64,000 bases of DNA from the NCBI RefSeq assembly GCF_029239295.1, contig NZ_JAQZBC010000006.1, positions 124,001 to 188,000 of the forward strand, in the 5' to 3' direction. The notes below the pieces were generated by a model, which was not told the DNA's origin, made no database searches, and was given only the letters and a program-made list of their open reading frames with translations. This stretch comes from Sphingomonas sp. (lineage in GTDB: Bacteria; Pseudomonadota; Alphaproteobacteria; Sphingomonadales; Sphingomonadaceae). Positions within the stretch are counted from its first letter, which is position 1. Each line of letters starts with the position of its first letter. The position numbers were made by a program, and so were the translations under genes. Positions 16,945 to 26,544 of this stretch are shown piece by piece.

Positions 16945-17752
16945 TACACTTCAACCCGGCCGGGTGACGCGCGCTTTGCCGTCACATTGTCCTGTGGCTG
17001 AGATGATGAATCTGTTGAGATCGGCGTCGGCAGGGGATCGGGCGCCTTGCCTAGGACGAGTTCGGTCGTGGCATCGGCCTGCCGTGCGTGCTGGAGGTGC
17101 TCCGCCGCCATGATGTGGCCGCCAGCTTCTTCGTCCTGGCGCTCTGCGCCCTAGTGGACCCGCGAGACATGCAGGCTGGTGGGTGCCGGTCATGACGTCG
17201 GCAGACACGGCTGGGTGCACGACGATAACAGCCTGCTTGATGCTACGACCGAACGCGATCTGATGGTGCGCGCCCATGACGTGCTGACGCCGCTGCTCGG
17301 CGCCCGACTGGTCGGCCTCCGTTCGGGATCTGTCAGCGCATACGATGGTGATCGTCGCTAACATGGGGCTGCTCCTCGACAGTTCGCTGATGGGGGGGCG
17401 AAGTCCCGTACGAACTGCTGCTCGACACGCGGCCGACCGGCGTCGTCGAGATCCCGGTCGAATGGCTGCGATCATGCCGTGTACATGATGTTCAACCGCG
17501 GCCAGCTACGCGCCCCTCGGCCATGCCAGGCGATGTAGTTTCCTCTGCAAACGGGAGCTTGAGGCCGCCGCCGATGGCAGCGTGTTCCAGCTGTTCATGC
17601 ACCCCTTCGTCATTGGTTACCGATCCCGCCTCTGGATCCCAGAGGTATTGATCGAGGCGGCGAAGGATCTGGGCGGCGCGTGGTTCGCCACCCACGCCGA
17701 TTTGGCGCGCTGGGGGAGCGCTGCCGACGGGCCGGGCAGCCAAGCCGAGTAG
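16945..17752 (+). pseudogene. Decayed polysaccharide-deacetylase-family gene
   Basis: No intact frame exists here, but translated blocks in shifting frames line up in order with a polysaccharide deacetylase (NodB-type) protein. They are RFAVTLSCG, a stop, then DDESVEI (frame from 16972); EFGRGIGLPCVLEVLRRHDV and AASFFVLALCALVDP (from 17058); AGHDVGRHGWVHDDN and ERDLMVRAHDVLTPLLG (near 17182-17330); NMGLLLDSSLMGG (near 17360); YELLLDTRPTGVVEIPVEW (near 17409); HAVYMMFNRGQ (near 17473); and RRELEAAADGSVFQLF to WFATHADLARW (17560-17710), ending at the TAG at 17750. At least six frame changes and one internal stop are needed. The likely intact ancestor was a roughly 270-290 residue amidohydrolase. 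The 5' end is not determined. Confidence 0.8.
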
Positions 17753-17771
17753 CCTGCTGTCCGCCACGCCG

Positions 17772-19409
17772 CTACGGCTTGATCCCCAGCTTCTCCAACT
17801 CGTCGGTCTTGCCCAGCATTTCCCAGCGGATGAGGGACAGCGGGATCATGCCATGGCGGTTCAGCCCGTCGAAGAATTCCCGCGTGCGGAATGCCTCGCC
17901 GCGGCCCTCCGCCATCTCCGTCAGCAGCCGCTCGATCATCGCCTTGCCAGTGATGTAGCTGGGGCCGTAGCCCGGCAGGCGCAGGTACATCTGCTGTTCG
18001 AACCCGAGCAGCGGCAGCGTAGGCGACATGTAGCCGTTGGGTGTGCGCGTGACCTGCATCTGCATCGCGGCTTTCAGGTCGATCATGTTCGCCTGGGCGT
18101 ATAGCGAGGCAAGGCCCCGTGCGGCGCGCTGCGCCTGCATGATCCACACGAATTCGCGCGACCGCGGCTCATCGTCGAACAATCCACCGTGAAGCATCAG
18201 CTCCTCGACGGCCGTCGCCATGCCCTCGGATCGGCTGAGCCAGACATTATACAGAAGCGGCCCACGCCTGATCTCGCTGGGATGCGGATCAGCCTGCATC
18301 ATGCGCAGATCCCACCAATGGTAATAATGCGTCCACAAGGTCGTTGGCGCGCGGTGCATGACGATGTGGAAGAAATTCTGATCGGCAGGCGGAACGTAGC
18401 TCCCCACCCGCTTCATCAGTTCGGGCTCCATATAGTCCCGGACGGTCAGGATATCCTTGTCCTTCAGGAACTTCAAATATTTGCGGACCGATGCCGCGGC
18501 CAGCGCGTCATATTCCTTCGGACTGCCGGCGCCGACCAGTTGCGGCAAATGGCGGTTCCGCTGTTCTTCCATCCGCAGCGCCGCGTGCGAACGATCCAGC
18601 TCACGCTGCATGATCGCGACCTCGTCCGCCCAGGTCAGCGTGGAAAGCTGGACGTTCTTCAGGAACCAATTGTAGTTTTCGACGCCAACACCGGACGGCC
18701 CCGTCTTGCGCGGCGCCTGCGCCTTCACCCACTCGATGAAGCTGCGTGTTGCGGTCGCTGCATCGGCCACAGCGCGCACCAGCGTCGGATCGCCGCCCGC
18801 AACCTTGCGCTGCAGATCGTCCAGCGCCTCCTGCTGGCCGCTTAATGTCACCGGGCTGGCGGTCCACAGGTCGCGCGCGTCGCCGGTCAGGTTGACGCGC
18901 GCCTGGCGCAACAGCTCAGGGATATGCGCCAGTTCGCCAGCCAACTTCGTCGATGCGGCGGCATCCAGCGGGAAGCTGTAGGTCCACAATTCGATCGGCA
19001 TCGGATGCACCGGGCCCTCGTGGGCCGGCGTGTCGCTTTGCGCGGTCCAGACGGACAGGTACCAGGCCGGATCACGCTCCCATGGCTTGGCGACGCGCAG
19101 ATCGAAATCGAGGCCGTTCATCTCGGCCCGGATGATCTCACGGTCGACCTTCTGCGGTACGGTCCAACCAGTGGTGGGCAGCGCGTCGAGGCGCGCGCGC
19201 AGCTGCTTCAGTCCCGCCGCCTGGCGTGCCAGCGCAGGCGCGCTGTAATCCGTGGCGCCGTTCTTTACCTCGCCCAGCTGAAGCTTGCGCCATTCACGAA
19301 AGACGGTTTCCAGCGTGTCCTGCCGCGCCTGCGCCGCGACCGGGACTGGCAGGGCCAGCGCCGCCATCGTTCCCATCAGCGCCGCTGCCAGCAACAAACC
19401 ATGTTTCAT
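17772..19409 (-). CDS. Secreted DUF885 protein 2, non-canonical metal motif
   Basis: A 545-residue DUF885 protein. The start MKHGLLLAAALMGTMAALAL is chosen because it has a clear signal peptide and an AAGGGGA site; the frame extends upstream without similarity. It has the subfamily block YNWFLKNVQLSTLTW. At the metal-motif position it has FHIVMHRAPTT, so PGH itself is lost, and the EGW region reads SEGMATAVEEL. It is therefore the most divergent of the four copies in the catalytic region. It is divergent from DUF885 protein 3 across operator G. Function is probably periplasmic hydrolysis, but an altered or lost activity is possible. Confidence 0.83.
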   Translation of the reverse strand: MKHGLLLAAALMGTMAALALPVPVAAQARQDTLETVFREWRKLQLGEVKNGATDYSAPALARQAAGLKQLRARLDALPTTGWTVPQKVDREIIRAEMNGLDFDLRVAKPWERDPAWYLSVWTAQSDTPAHEGPVHPMPIELWTYSFPLDAAASTKLAGELAHIPELLRQARVNLTGDARDLWTASPVTLSGQQEALDDLQRKVAGGDPTLVRAVADAATATRSFIEWVKAQAPRKTGPSGVGVENYNWFLKNVQLSTLTWADEVAIMQRELDRSHAALRMEEQRNRHLPQLVGAGSPKEYDALAAASVRKYLKFLKDKDILTVRDYMEPELMKRVGSYVPPADQNFFHIVMHRAPTTLWTHYYHWWDLRMMQADPHPSEIRRGPLLYNVWLSRSEGMATAVEELMLHGGLFDDEPRSREFVWIMQAQRAARGLASLYAQANMIDLKAAMQMQVTRTPNGYMSPTLPLLGFEQQMYLRLPGYGPSYITGKAMIERLLTEMAEGRGEAFRTREFFDGLNRHGMIPLSLIRWEMLGKTDELEKLGIKP

Positions 19410-19542
19410 CAACCGTCCCCTTCGCGCCCGCTGTCGACCACCCGCCGAAGCCCAAACTGCGACCAGAGATCGTGGATGAACGCACGTTCGGCCGCTTGTG
19501 CTGGAGCCATGACACAGCACCCTCAACGAGGCCAGACACAAT

Positions 19543-19576
19543 GTGCGCTATGCGACTGTATGTTCGCCTGTCGATA
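19543..19576. promoter_or_regulatory. Candidate IclR operator G
   Basis: On the minus strand TATCGACAGGCGAAC and AGTCGCATAGCGCAC match the consensus at 8 and 13 of 15 positions with 19-base spacing. It is the main recognisable element in the roughly 300-base gap between DUF885 genes 2 and 3. Confidence 0.6.
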
Positions 19577-19716
19577 TATTCTTGACAGCCGCGAGCTGCC
19601 CGCTTGATAGTACGCACTGACTGCAGGGTGTCCGCTGAGCGATCGTAGTCGCGCTGGCATTCCTCCTGCAACGCGCGATTTGCGCCAAGAAACGACAGGC
19701 TTTGGGAGTTGAGATC

Positions 19717-21399
19717 ATGTCCTTCACACACCGGCCGCTGACGCTGGTCGTTGCGGCCGTGCTGATGGCGTCGACGCCTGGGATTGCCGCCGCACAGGGC
19801 GCGACGAGGCCCGTTGCCGCTTCCGTCGCCCGACCACCGGCTGGCCAGGGCAGCCACCAGGATCTGCTGCGGACATGGGGTGACTTCCTTAGCTGGCGCA
19901 CCGCGCAGGCGAAAACCAGCGACTTCAGCCCGGCTGCAGTCGAGGGGCGCCGCGCCAAGGTGGCGGGCTATCTGCAGGCGATGGAGAACATGAACGTCGC
20001 CGGCTGGCAGCGCGCCGAGCAGGTGGATTGGCTCGCCGCCCGCGCGAAGATGAACGAGGAGGATTTCCTCCTGCGGGTGTCAAAGCCGTGGGAGCGCGAC
20101 CCGGGCTTCTATGTCGACCAGCTGCTGCGCGTGTCGTTCACCGAGCTCCCCGCCAAGGGCGCGGCGTTGACCACGTTGCGCGGGCAGCTGCGCGAGATGC
20201 CGGCGATCGTCGCGCGGGCGAAGGCGACACTACGCAACGTGCCGGGGGACTATGCCGATCTGGCGCTGCACAACCTGACCAATGCCGATGGCGTCGGGCA
20301 CGGCCACCCGTATCGCAAGGTGCCACCGGCCGGAATCATCGGGTGGTTCGATGATCTGGAAGGTCGCGCACGCACCGTGCAGCCGGCCGTGCTGCCCGAC
20401 ATTCGCGCCGCCCGCGCCGCCGCGGCCGATCTGCTGGCCTGGTTGCAGGCCGAGCGCCCCCGCATGACCGCACCCGCCGGCGTGGGCGAAGCGAATTTCA
20501 ACTGGTACGTGAAGAACGTGAAGCTGCTGCCGTATAATACGGATCAGCTGCGCACGATCGGCCATCGCGAGACCGAGCGCCTGTGGGGTATGCACGCGCT
20601 GGAAAAGCACCGGAACCGCAAGCTGCCGGAACTCACGCTGCCGCAGACCGAGGCGGAGTATGAGAAGCGCAAGGCCGACACGCTGCGCGACATCCACGCC
20701 TTCCTGAAGGACGAGGAGATCATCACCGTCCCGGCGGACATCGGCTATCTCTACGTCAACGTGCCGTGGATCGTTCGCCCGAACGGGCCGAATTTCTGGG
20801 AGCAGATCCAGTATCGCGACCCCAGCCCCGACCTGTTCCACGCCACCATCCCGGGGCATGCCTTTGACGGGCAGATGGGCAAGCGTGATACCCATCCGAT
20901 CCGCAGCAAGATCAACGACGGCGTTCGTGCCGAAGGCTGGGGCACCTATCTGGAGGAAGCGGCCCAGCGGCTCGGCTTCTTCGACAAGGACCGCGCCCGC
21001 ACGCGTGAGCTGATCGACCTGTTCGGCATTTTCCGAGCGGTGCGGGTCGCGGGCGACCTCGACCTTCAGCTCAACCGGGCCACTGTGTCTGAAGTGGTGG
21101 CCGAGTGGCAGAAGTACACGCCATGGCTGGACCCCGATGTCGCGCGTGTCGATGCCGAGATCTACCTTCGCCGGCCGCCTGGCTATGGCCTGGGCTACAC
21201 GGTCGGGATGATCGAGATGCAGAAGCTGCTGGGCGACGTACGGCGGCAGCAAGCGGACAAGTTCGTCCTCCGTGACTTCCACGATCGCATGATGACGATC
21301 GGGCGCATACCTTTGTCACTGATCCGCTTTGAGATGACGGGCAACGACGACGAAGTCTCGACTTTCTGGCGACGCGATCCTCTCCCCGGAGGCGCGTAA
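19717..21399 (+). CDS. Secreted DUF885 protein 3, non-canonical metal motif
   Basis: A 560-residue DUF885 protein with a signal peptide (MSFTHRPLTLVVAAVLMAST, then PGIAAAQ). It carries the subfamily block FNWYVKNVKLLPYNT. The metal motif reads HATIPGHA: the first and PGH histidines are kept, the glutamate of HE is alanine, and RAEGWGTYLEE keeps the later glutamate. It ends with the conserved PLSLIRFEMTGND seen in copies 1 and 2 as well. The ATG used has a GGGAGTTGAG leader; an in-frame start five codons earlier is possible. It is transcribed rightward from operator G and ends in a terminator hairpin. Confidence 0.85.
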   Translation: MSFTHRPLTLVVAAVLMASTPGIAAAQGATRPVAASVARPPAGQGSHQDLLRTWGDFLSWRTAQAKTSDFSPAAVEGRRAKVAGYLQAMENMNVAGWQRAEQVDWLAARAKMNEEDFLLRVSKPWERDPGFYVDQLLRVSFTELPAKGAALTTLRGQLREMPAIVARAKATLRNVPGDYADLALHNLTNADGVGHGHPYRKVPPAGIIGWFDDLEGRARTVQPAVLPDIRAARAAAADLLAWLQAERPRMTAPAGVGEANFNWYVKNVKLLPYNTDQLRTIGHRETERLWGMHALEKHRNRKLPELTLPQTEAEYEKRKADTLRDIHAFLKDEEIITVPADIGYLYVNVPWIVRPNGPNFWEQIQYRDPSPDLFHATIPGHAFDGQMGKRDTHPIRSKINDGVRAEGWGTYLEEAAQRLGFFDKDRARTRELIDLFGIFRAVRVAGDLDLQLNRATVSEVVAEWQKYTPWLDPDVARVDAEIYLRRPPGYGLGYTVGMIEMQKLLGDVRRQQADKFVLRDFHDRMMTIGRIPLSLIRFEMTGNDDEVSTFWRRDPLPGGA

Positions 21400-21485
21400 C
21401 CACGGCCGGCCGCCACTGCCCCCCAGCAGTGCGGCCAAATCCTCGGCGTCATCACGCATGTTCCCGCGCCGGGGTCCCAAAACCT

Positions 21486-21522
21486 GAAGGGTGCTGGCCT
21501 ATGGCTGGCACCCTCTTCTTTT
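21486..21522 (+). terminator. Terminator after DUF885 protein 3
   Basis: A hairpin with GAAGGGTGC on one side and GCACCC on the other is followed by a T-rich stretch. It ends the rightward DUF885 gene. Confidence 0.75.
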
Positions 21523-21603
21523 ATGGCGATGCCGTCCGGTTGAGCGTCAGGCACTGCTCGCTGTCCAATGCGGGCCAGCAGCCGTCCGAACAAAGACCCA
21601 CGC

Positions 21604-21632
21604 AAAAAGGCGCGGACTCAACGCCCGCGCCT
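21604..21632 (-). terminator. Terminator of the TonB receptor-DUF885 operon
   Basis: Read leftward, GGCGCGGGC pairs with GTCCGCGCC around a short loop and is followed by TTTTT. It lies 31 bases past the DUF885 protein 4 stop. Confidence 0.8.
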
Positions 21633-21662
21633 CCATTTACGTCTACCGCTGTGATGGACCGG

Positions 21663-23516
21663 TCAGGCGGCCTGTCTGCCGATCCACTCCTCGATCAGCT
21701 GCTCCAGCACGCCCAGCGGCATGATGCCCGACAACAGACCTGCATCATGGAAGGCGCGGATATCGAAGCGTGCGCCGAGGCGCCGGCGGGCATCCTCCCG
21801 CAGGCGGATCCACTCGCGCTGGCCGATCTTGTAGCTCGGCGCCTGCCCCGGGATGAGGCAGTAGCGGTCGACTTCCGAGGTCACGGAATCGCGGCTGTTG
21901 CCGGTTGCGGCGACCATATAGTCGATCGCCTTCTCACGGCTCCAGCGGTGGTGATTGAGGCCGCTATCGACAACTAGGCGCGCGGCGCGGAACAGTTCGC
22001 TCTGCAGATAGCCCAGGCGGCCAAGCGGATCGTTCGCGAACACGCCCATCTCGTCGGCGACGGTCTGCGCGTACAGCGCCCACCCCTCGACATAGGCGCT
22101 GCATTCCATCGTTCGGCGCCAGATCGGAATGCTTTCATTCTCCTGCGAAAGCGAGATCTGCATATGATGGCCGGGAACGGCCTCATGGTGCGTCAGGGTC
22201 GCCAGGCCGACGACGGAGCGATCCTCCATCTCGCGCATGTTGATGAAATACGATCCGGGCACGGTGCCATCGATGCTGCCGCGGCTGTAATAGCCCCCTG
22301 CCTTGCCCGCCTCGATCGCCTGGGGAATGCGTTTCGCCACGACGGAGGCGCGTGGCTGGGTCCGAAAGTACTGCGGCAGCAGCGCGCTGATCTCATCAAT
22401 CTGTCGGGTGGCGTCGACCAGCATCTTCGCGCGGCCGGCGTCCGAGTTTTCGTACACGCCGTTCATGTCGATCGCCATCGCGTGGATGCGCTCGCCCAGC
22501 GTTCCCTTGGTATAGCCGCCCGGCTTCAGGATCCCCTCGATATCGGCGGTATGCTGCGCCACCATCTCGAGGCCCAGGCGGTGGATTTCGTCCCCGCTGA
22601 ACGGCTTGGTGTTGAAGAGGCGGATGCCCCAGTCGTAGTATGCCTCGCCATCCGGCAAGCGCCATGCGCCCGCATCGTGATTGGCGGTCTGCCGCTGGCG
22701 CCGCAGCTCGGCAATCTGCCGATCAAGCGCGGGATAGACACGCTTCTCGACCAGCCCGGCGGATCGCTTTGCCCAGTCGCCGGCCACGCCCCGGGCCGCC
22801 GCACGCCGCGCGACCGACATGGCAAGCGTCGACTGCGCGGCAGGTACGCCGCGCAACAGCGAAATCTGCTTGATGCAGGTGTCGAGGATGAAGTCGGGGG
22901 CAGCGGCACCCCGGGAAGCATCGCGCCGCGAACGTTCGGTGTCTTGGTCGAGCACCGTGGCAAAGGCATCCAGCCGGCTCAGATACGCCTCGGCATCCTC
23001 CGTCGTCTCGACCCGGTGCGCGGTGTCGAGGAAGTCGGGGATGTTGTTGTACGTGCCATCGAGCTGGTTGACGGCATAGGCGCGCGGGTAGCCCGGCTCG
23101 CCAAATTTGAACCGGTCATACCCTTCGAGCGTGATGTCGGCGTAGAAGCTCATCGAGCGGTGATTGACGAGGTCGATCCCGGCAAGCTTCCTGGTGTCGA
23201 TACGAGCCAGTTCTGTCCGGGCACGCCGGAGCGTATCCATAGAACGGGCGAACGCCCCCTCTGACCGATCGTTGAGCAGCCGGCGCGCCGCGGCATGTTC
23301 GGGCGCGCGGTCCAGCCCCAGCGACGTCAGCTTCTGCGGCGTGGCTGCGATTTCCTCCTTCCACACTCGGGAATAAAGGGCATCGAGCTGCGCCGCAGTG
23401 GCAGGATCGGATCGGGGAGCCCCACTCCCGGCCTGGGCCAGCGCCCTGCCGGGAACGGCGGCGACCGCAGCAAATGCGACGCCGGATTTCAAAAGGCTCC
23501 GCCGATCCATCGTCAT
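21663..23516 (-). CDS. Secreted DUF885 protein 4, canonical HEAxPGHH metallopeptidase-like
   Basis: A 617-residue DUF885 protein with a Tat-like leader (MDRRSLLKSGVAFAAVAAV). Unlike its three neighbours it keeps the full motif: THHEAVPGHHMQ at about residues 442-453, with AYVEGWALYAQ near 475-485 supplying the later glutamate. It lacks the NWYLKNV block of the other three. It lies 14 bases after the TonB receptor in the same leftward operon, so outer-membrane uptake and cleavage are coupled. A zinc-dependent peptidase acting in the periplasm is the best call; the family is formally of unknown function. Confidence 0.88.
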   Translation of the reverse strand: MTMDRRSLLKSGVAFAAVAAVPGRALAQAGSGAPRSDPATAAQLDALYSRVWKEEIAATPQKLTSLGLDRAPEHAAARRLLNDRSEGAFARSMDTLRRARTELARIDTRKLAGIDLVNHRSMSFYADITLEGYDRFKFGEPGYPRAYAVNQLDGTYNNIPDFLDTAHRVETTEDAEAYLSRLDAFATVLDQDTERSRRDASRGAAAPDFILDTCIKQISLLRGVPAAQSTLAMSVARRAAARGVAGDWAKRSAGLVEKRVYPALDRQIAELRRQRQTANHDAGAWRLPDGEAYYDWGIRLFNTKPFSGDEIHRLGLEMVAQHTADIEGILKPGGYTKGTLGERIHAMAIDMNGVYENSDAGRAKMLVDATRQIDEISALLPQYFRTQPRASVVAKRIPQAIEAGKAGGYYSRGSIDGTVPGSYFINMREMEDRSVVGLATLTHHEAVPGHHMQISLSQENESIPIWRRTMECSAYVEGWALYAQTVADEMGVFANDPLGRLGYLQSELFRAARLVVDSGLNHHRWSREKAIDYMVAATGNSRDSVTSEVDRYCLIPGQAPSYKIGQREWIRLREDARRRLGARFDIRAFHDAGLLSGIMPLGVLEQLIEEWIGRQAA

Positions 23517-23530
23517 GCTATTCCCTTGCC

Positions 23531-26395
23531 TTAGAACTTCGCGACCGCACCGATGCGGAACATCCGGCCCAGGCCGTCATAGGTGCCCGGATAGGTGTTC
23601 GCGGTGGCGCCCAGCCCGCCGACGTCGTTGCCGAACACCTGCGGCTGGCGATCGAACAGGTTGGAAATGCCCGCCGTCAGCGTGAAGGCCTCGGTCACGT
23701 TCAGCGAAGTATCGAGGTCGAAATAGTTTGCGGCGCGCAGGCTGGTGACCGGCGACGGACGCGTATCGGTCCCCAGGGCGAAGCGGTCGAGCTCCACCTT
23801 GCCGATGTGGCGCCAACGCAGCGAGACGATGGTCCCACCGTTCTCGTAAGCGAGACGGCTGGTCGACTTGAACTGCGGGATCAGGCCGTTGCAGATCGCG
23901 CCGAAGCGGCCCGAGCATTCATATGCCGGAAGCCCTTCACCGCCCTGGCGGATGAAGCTGTCGACATAGGTGGCGTTGCCGCCGAAGCGGACTTGCCCCG
24001 AACCGACCGGCACCGAATAGTTGACCGCGAAATCGAAGCCCTTGGTCTCGATCCGGCCGGTGTTGACCAGCGTGGCGTACACGCCGGTTTCGTTGCCGCC
24101 GAACAGCGAGCCGTTGATCGGATCACGCAGGATGCTCTGGCAGAACACCGAATTGATGTTCTGCGTGTTGAAATAGCAGGCGTTCAGCGCATTCTGTGCG
24201 CCACCCGCCAGCGATTCAATCGCGTCGACAATCTTCAGGCTGTAATAGTCGACCGACACGACGAGCCGGGGAATGAACGTCGGCTGGAAGATCACGCCGA
24301 TCGTGTACGTGTCCGATTTCTCGACGTTCAGGTTCGGGTTACCGCCGGTGAACCCCTGAAACTGACCGGCCGGTGGCAGCGGAACCGCGCCATATCGGCC
24401 CGACGGCACGCCGGTCGCCTCGCACAGTGCCTGACCCGCGGTCGGGCTGACGCCGGCGCACGGATCGATGCCGGTGACGGCGGTTTCGACCTGCGGCTGG
24501 AACAGCTCGTTGATGTTCGGCGCACGAACCGCGCGTTGGTACAGGCCGCGGAAGCGGATGTCGCGAACCGGAGCCCAGTCACCGCCTGCCTTGAAGGTGT
24601 GCACCGTGCCGGCAGCGGTCGAATAATCCGAAATGCGATAGCCGCCTTCGAACGACAGCGCCTCGAAGAAGGGTCGCGATTCGATCAGCGGGATGCGGAT
24701 TTCGCCAAAGGCTTCCTTCACATTGAAGTTGCCGACGACGCTGGCCGCAGTGCCGAAGCCTGCCGATCGGCCCGCCTCGTAATTGGCGTCGGGACGATAG
24801 CTTGAACCCTCGTCGCGATATTCGACACCGAACGCGAGGCCGATCGGATTGTCGGCGAACGGCGACTTGAAGTCGCCCAGGTCGCCCGACAGCGTACCGC
24901 CGGCGACCGTCTGGCGAGTCATCGCCTGGACCTGCAGATCCAGCGAGATGAAGTCGAGCGCGGCCTGGCTCACCGACGACGGATCGTTGGTGAAGATGTT
25001 CAGCGGCACGCAGCCGCCGGTCGGATCGACGCACTGCGGCGTGCCGTTGACGTTGCGCACCTGCAGTGCCTGCTGGATGAGGCCAAGGTTCGCGTCACCG
25101 GTCAGCTGGGTGTTCAGATCGGTGCGCGAATGCTGCGCAAAGACTTCCCAATTCCATGCGCCCACCTTGCCGCGCAGGCCGCCCTGCACCTGGAAGGCAT
25201 TGCGGGTGAATTCCGAGAAGCGCGGCGCGGCAAAACGATAGCCGATCTGGGTGCGCAGGTTGCCGTTCGCATCGACACCGCCGGCACCCGCCTCCACGCG
25301 CAACGCAGCGACGGTGGCCGGCGCGAGGAAGGGATTGTCGGGATTGAGCGCGAAGGAGGCGAAGAAGGTGCCGCTCGGCGCCAGCTGAGTCGAGACGCGG
25401 TTGTGCGCAAAGGTGAAACGGCCGAACGCTTCGATCGCGTCGGTGATGTCGTAGCGGACGTTCGCACCGCCGAGCCAGCGCTCCTGCGGGACCTGGAGGT
25501 AGTTCACCGGGTTGGTGTTGTAGAAGCTCGCCTGGCTGTTCAGCGTGCCACCGGGGCCGAAGGAGACGGTACCGTCGCCATCGCCGTCGATGCCGCGGTT
25601 GCCCGGTGCCGACAGGACGATGTTCGCCGGGAAGGACGTGGTCGATCCCGCACGGATCAGACTGGTGCGATCGCGGCTGGGCTGCAGGGCATAACGCGAG
25701 AATTCACGCTGCCCCTGGAAGATCGGCTCCCGCTTCGTGTAGCCGCCCCACATCGTCATGTGTCCGCGACCATCGGCGAATTCGCCGCCGACCGTCAGGT
25801 TCGCGTCGAACAGATGGCCATCGCCTCGCTCGGTTATCTGCGACGTCAGGCCGAGCTGCGCGCCCTCGAAGCGATCGTTGAAGATGAAATTGACGACGCC
25901 TGCGAGCGCGTCCGAACCGTAGACGGCGGACGCGCCGCCGGTGACGACCTCGACCCGCTTCAACAGCGCGACGGGGATCGTGTTCAGGTCGACCACGCCG
26001 GTATTGCCCGACGGCATCCAGCGCTTGCCATCAACCAGGACGAGCGTGCGGATATCACCCACGCCGCGCAGGTTGACGGTGGTCGTGCCGTTGCTGCCAT
26101 TGTTGTTGGTGCTGCTGGTCCCGGGCGTCGCCTGCGGAATTTCGACCAGCGTATCCTCGACGTTGACCGTCCCCTGGAGCGCGAGCTCCTGCGAGTCCGT
26201 CGTGTTGATCGGGCTGTTCGACAGCAGATTGGGCACCGCAATACGAGAGCCGGTCACCACGATATCGCCGCCGGCATTATCCGGGACTGCCTGACCCGCC
26301 AGATCCCCGCTCGCCTCCTGCGCGACAGCCGGAATCGACACAAACAGCGCAGCGCTGGTCAACAGGATACGCCTGGCTGCGGAAGCCCTAGTCAT
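23531..26395 (-). CDS. TonB-dependent outer-membrane receptor
   Basis: A 954-residue receptor with signal peptide (ILLTSAALFVSIPAVAQ), a plug domain with VNLRGVGDIRTLVLVDGKRW and GGASAVYGSDALAGVVNF, and a long beta-barrel that ends in a terminal phenylalanine (FRIGAVAKF). The ATG at 26395 has an AGAGGGG site and is preferred over a TTG two codons upstream. The receptor imports a ligand across the outer membrane using TonB energy. It shares an operon with DUF885 protein 4 and faces the S9 peptidase, a layout typical of peptide-utilisation loci in this group. No N-terminal STN domain is visible, so it lacks the FecA-type signalling extension. Confidence 0.92.
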   Translation of the reverse strand: MTRASAARRILLTSAALFVSIPAVAQEASGDLAGQAVPDNAGGDIVVTGSRIAVPNLLSNSPINTTDSQELALQGTVNVEDTLVEIPQATPGTSSTNNNGSNGTTTVNLRGVGDIRTLVLVDGKRWMPSGNTGVVDLNTIPVALLKRVEVVTGGASAVYGSDALAGVVNFIFNDRFEGAQLGLTSQITERGDGHLFDANLTVGGEFADGRGHMTMWGGYTKREPIFQGQREFSRYALQPSRDRTSLIRAGSTTSFPANIVLSAPGNRGIDGDGDGTVSFGPGGTLNSQASFYNTNPVNYLQVPQERWLGGANVRYDITDAIEAFGRFTFAHNRVSTQLAPSGTFFASFALNPDNPFLAPATVAALRVEAGAGGVDANGNLRTQIGYRFAAPRFSEFTRNAFQVQGGLRGKVGAWNWEVFAQHSRTDLNTQLTGDANLGLIQQALQVRNVNGTPQCVDPTGGCVPLNIFTNDPSSVSQAALDFISLDLQVQAMTRQTVAGGTLSGDLGDFKSPFADNPIGLAFGVEYRDEGSSYRPDANYEAGRSAGFGTAASVVGNFNVKEAFGEIRIPLIESRPFFEALSFEGGYRISDYSTAAGTVHTFKAGGDWAPVRDIRFRGLYQRAVRAPNINELFQPQVETAVTGIDPCAGVSPTAGQALCEATGVPSGRYGAVPLPPAGQFQGFTGGNPNLNVEKSDTYTIGVIFQPTFIPRLVVSVDYYSLKIVDAIESLAGGAQNALNACYFNTQNINSVFCQSILRDPINGSLFGGNETGVYATLVNTGRIETKGFDFAVNYSVPVGSGQVRFGGNATYVDSFIRQGGEGLPAYECSGRFGAICNGLIPQFKSTSRLAYENGGTIVSLRWRHIGKVELDRFALGTDTRPSPVTSLRAANYFDLDTSLNVTEAFTLTAGISNLFDRQPQVFGNDVGGLGATANTYPGTYDGLGRMFRIGAVAKF

Positions 26396-26418
26396 CAACA
26401 AACCCCTCTTGCTTTATC

Positions 26419-26452
26419 GTTCGCAAGGCGCCGTTTTGTTCGTATGGCGCAC
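26419..26452. promoter_or_regulatory. Candidate IclR operator B
   Basis: GTTCGCAAGGCGCCG at 26419 and GTTCGTATGGCGCAC at 26438 match the consensus at 11 and 13 of 15 positions with 19-base spacing. The site lies between the TonB receptor operon and the S9 peptidase gene. Confidence 0.65.
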
Positions 26453-26544
26453 TTGTCGTCAAGCATTTTCCTGCGTAGTCGGGGCGCAGAACACAACATA
26501 TTTGCGATTTATCCGCGGTATGTGGAACTTTCTGGAGGGATCTG

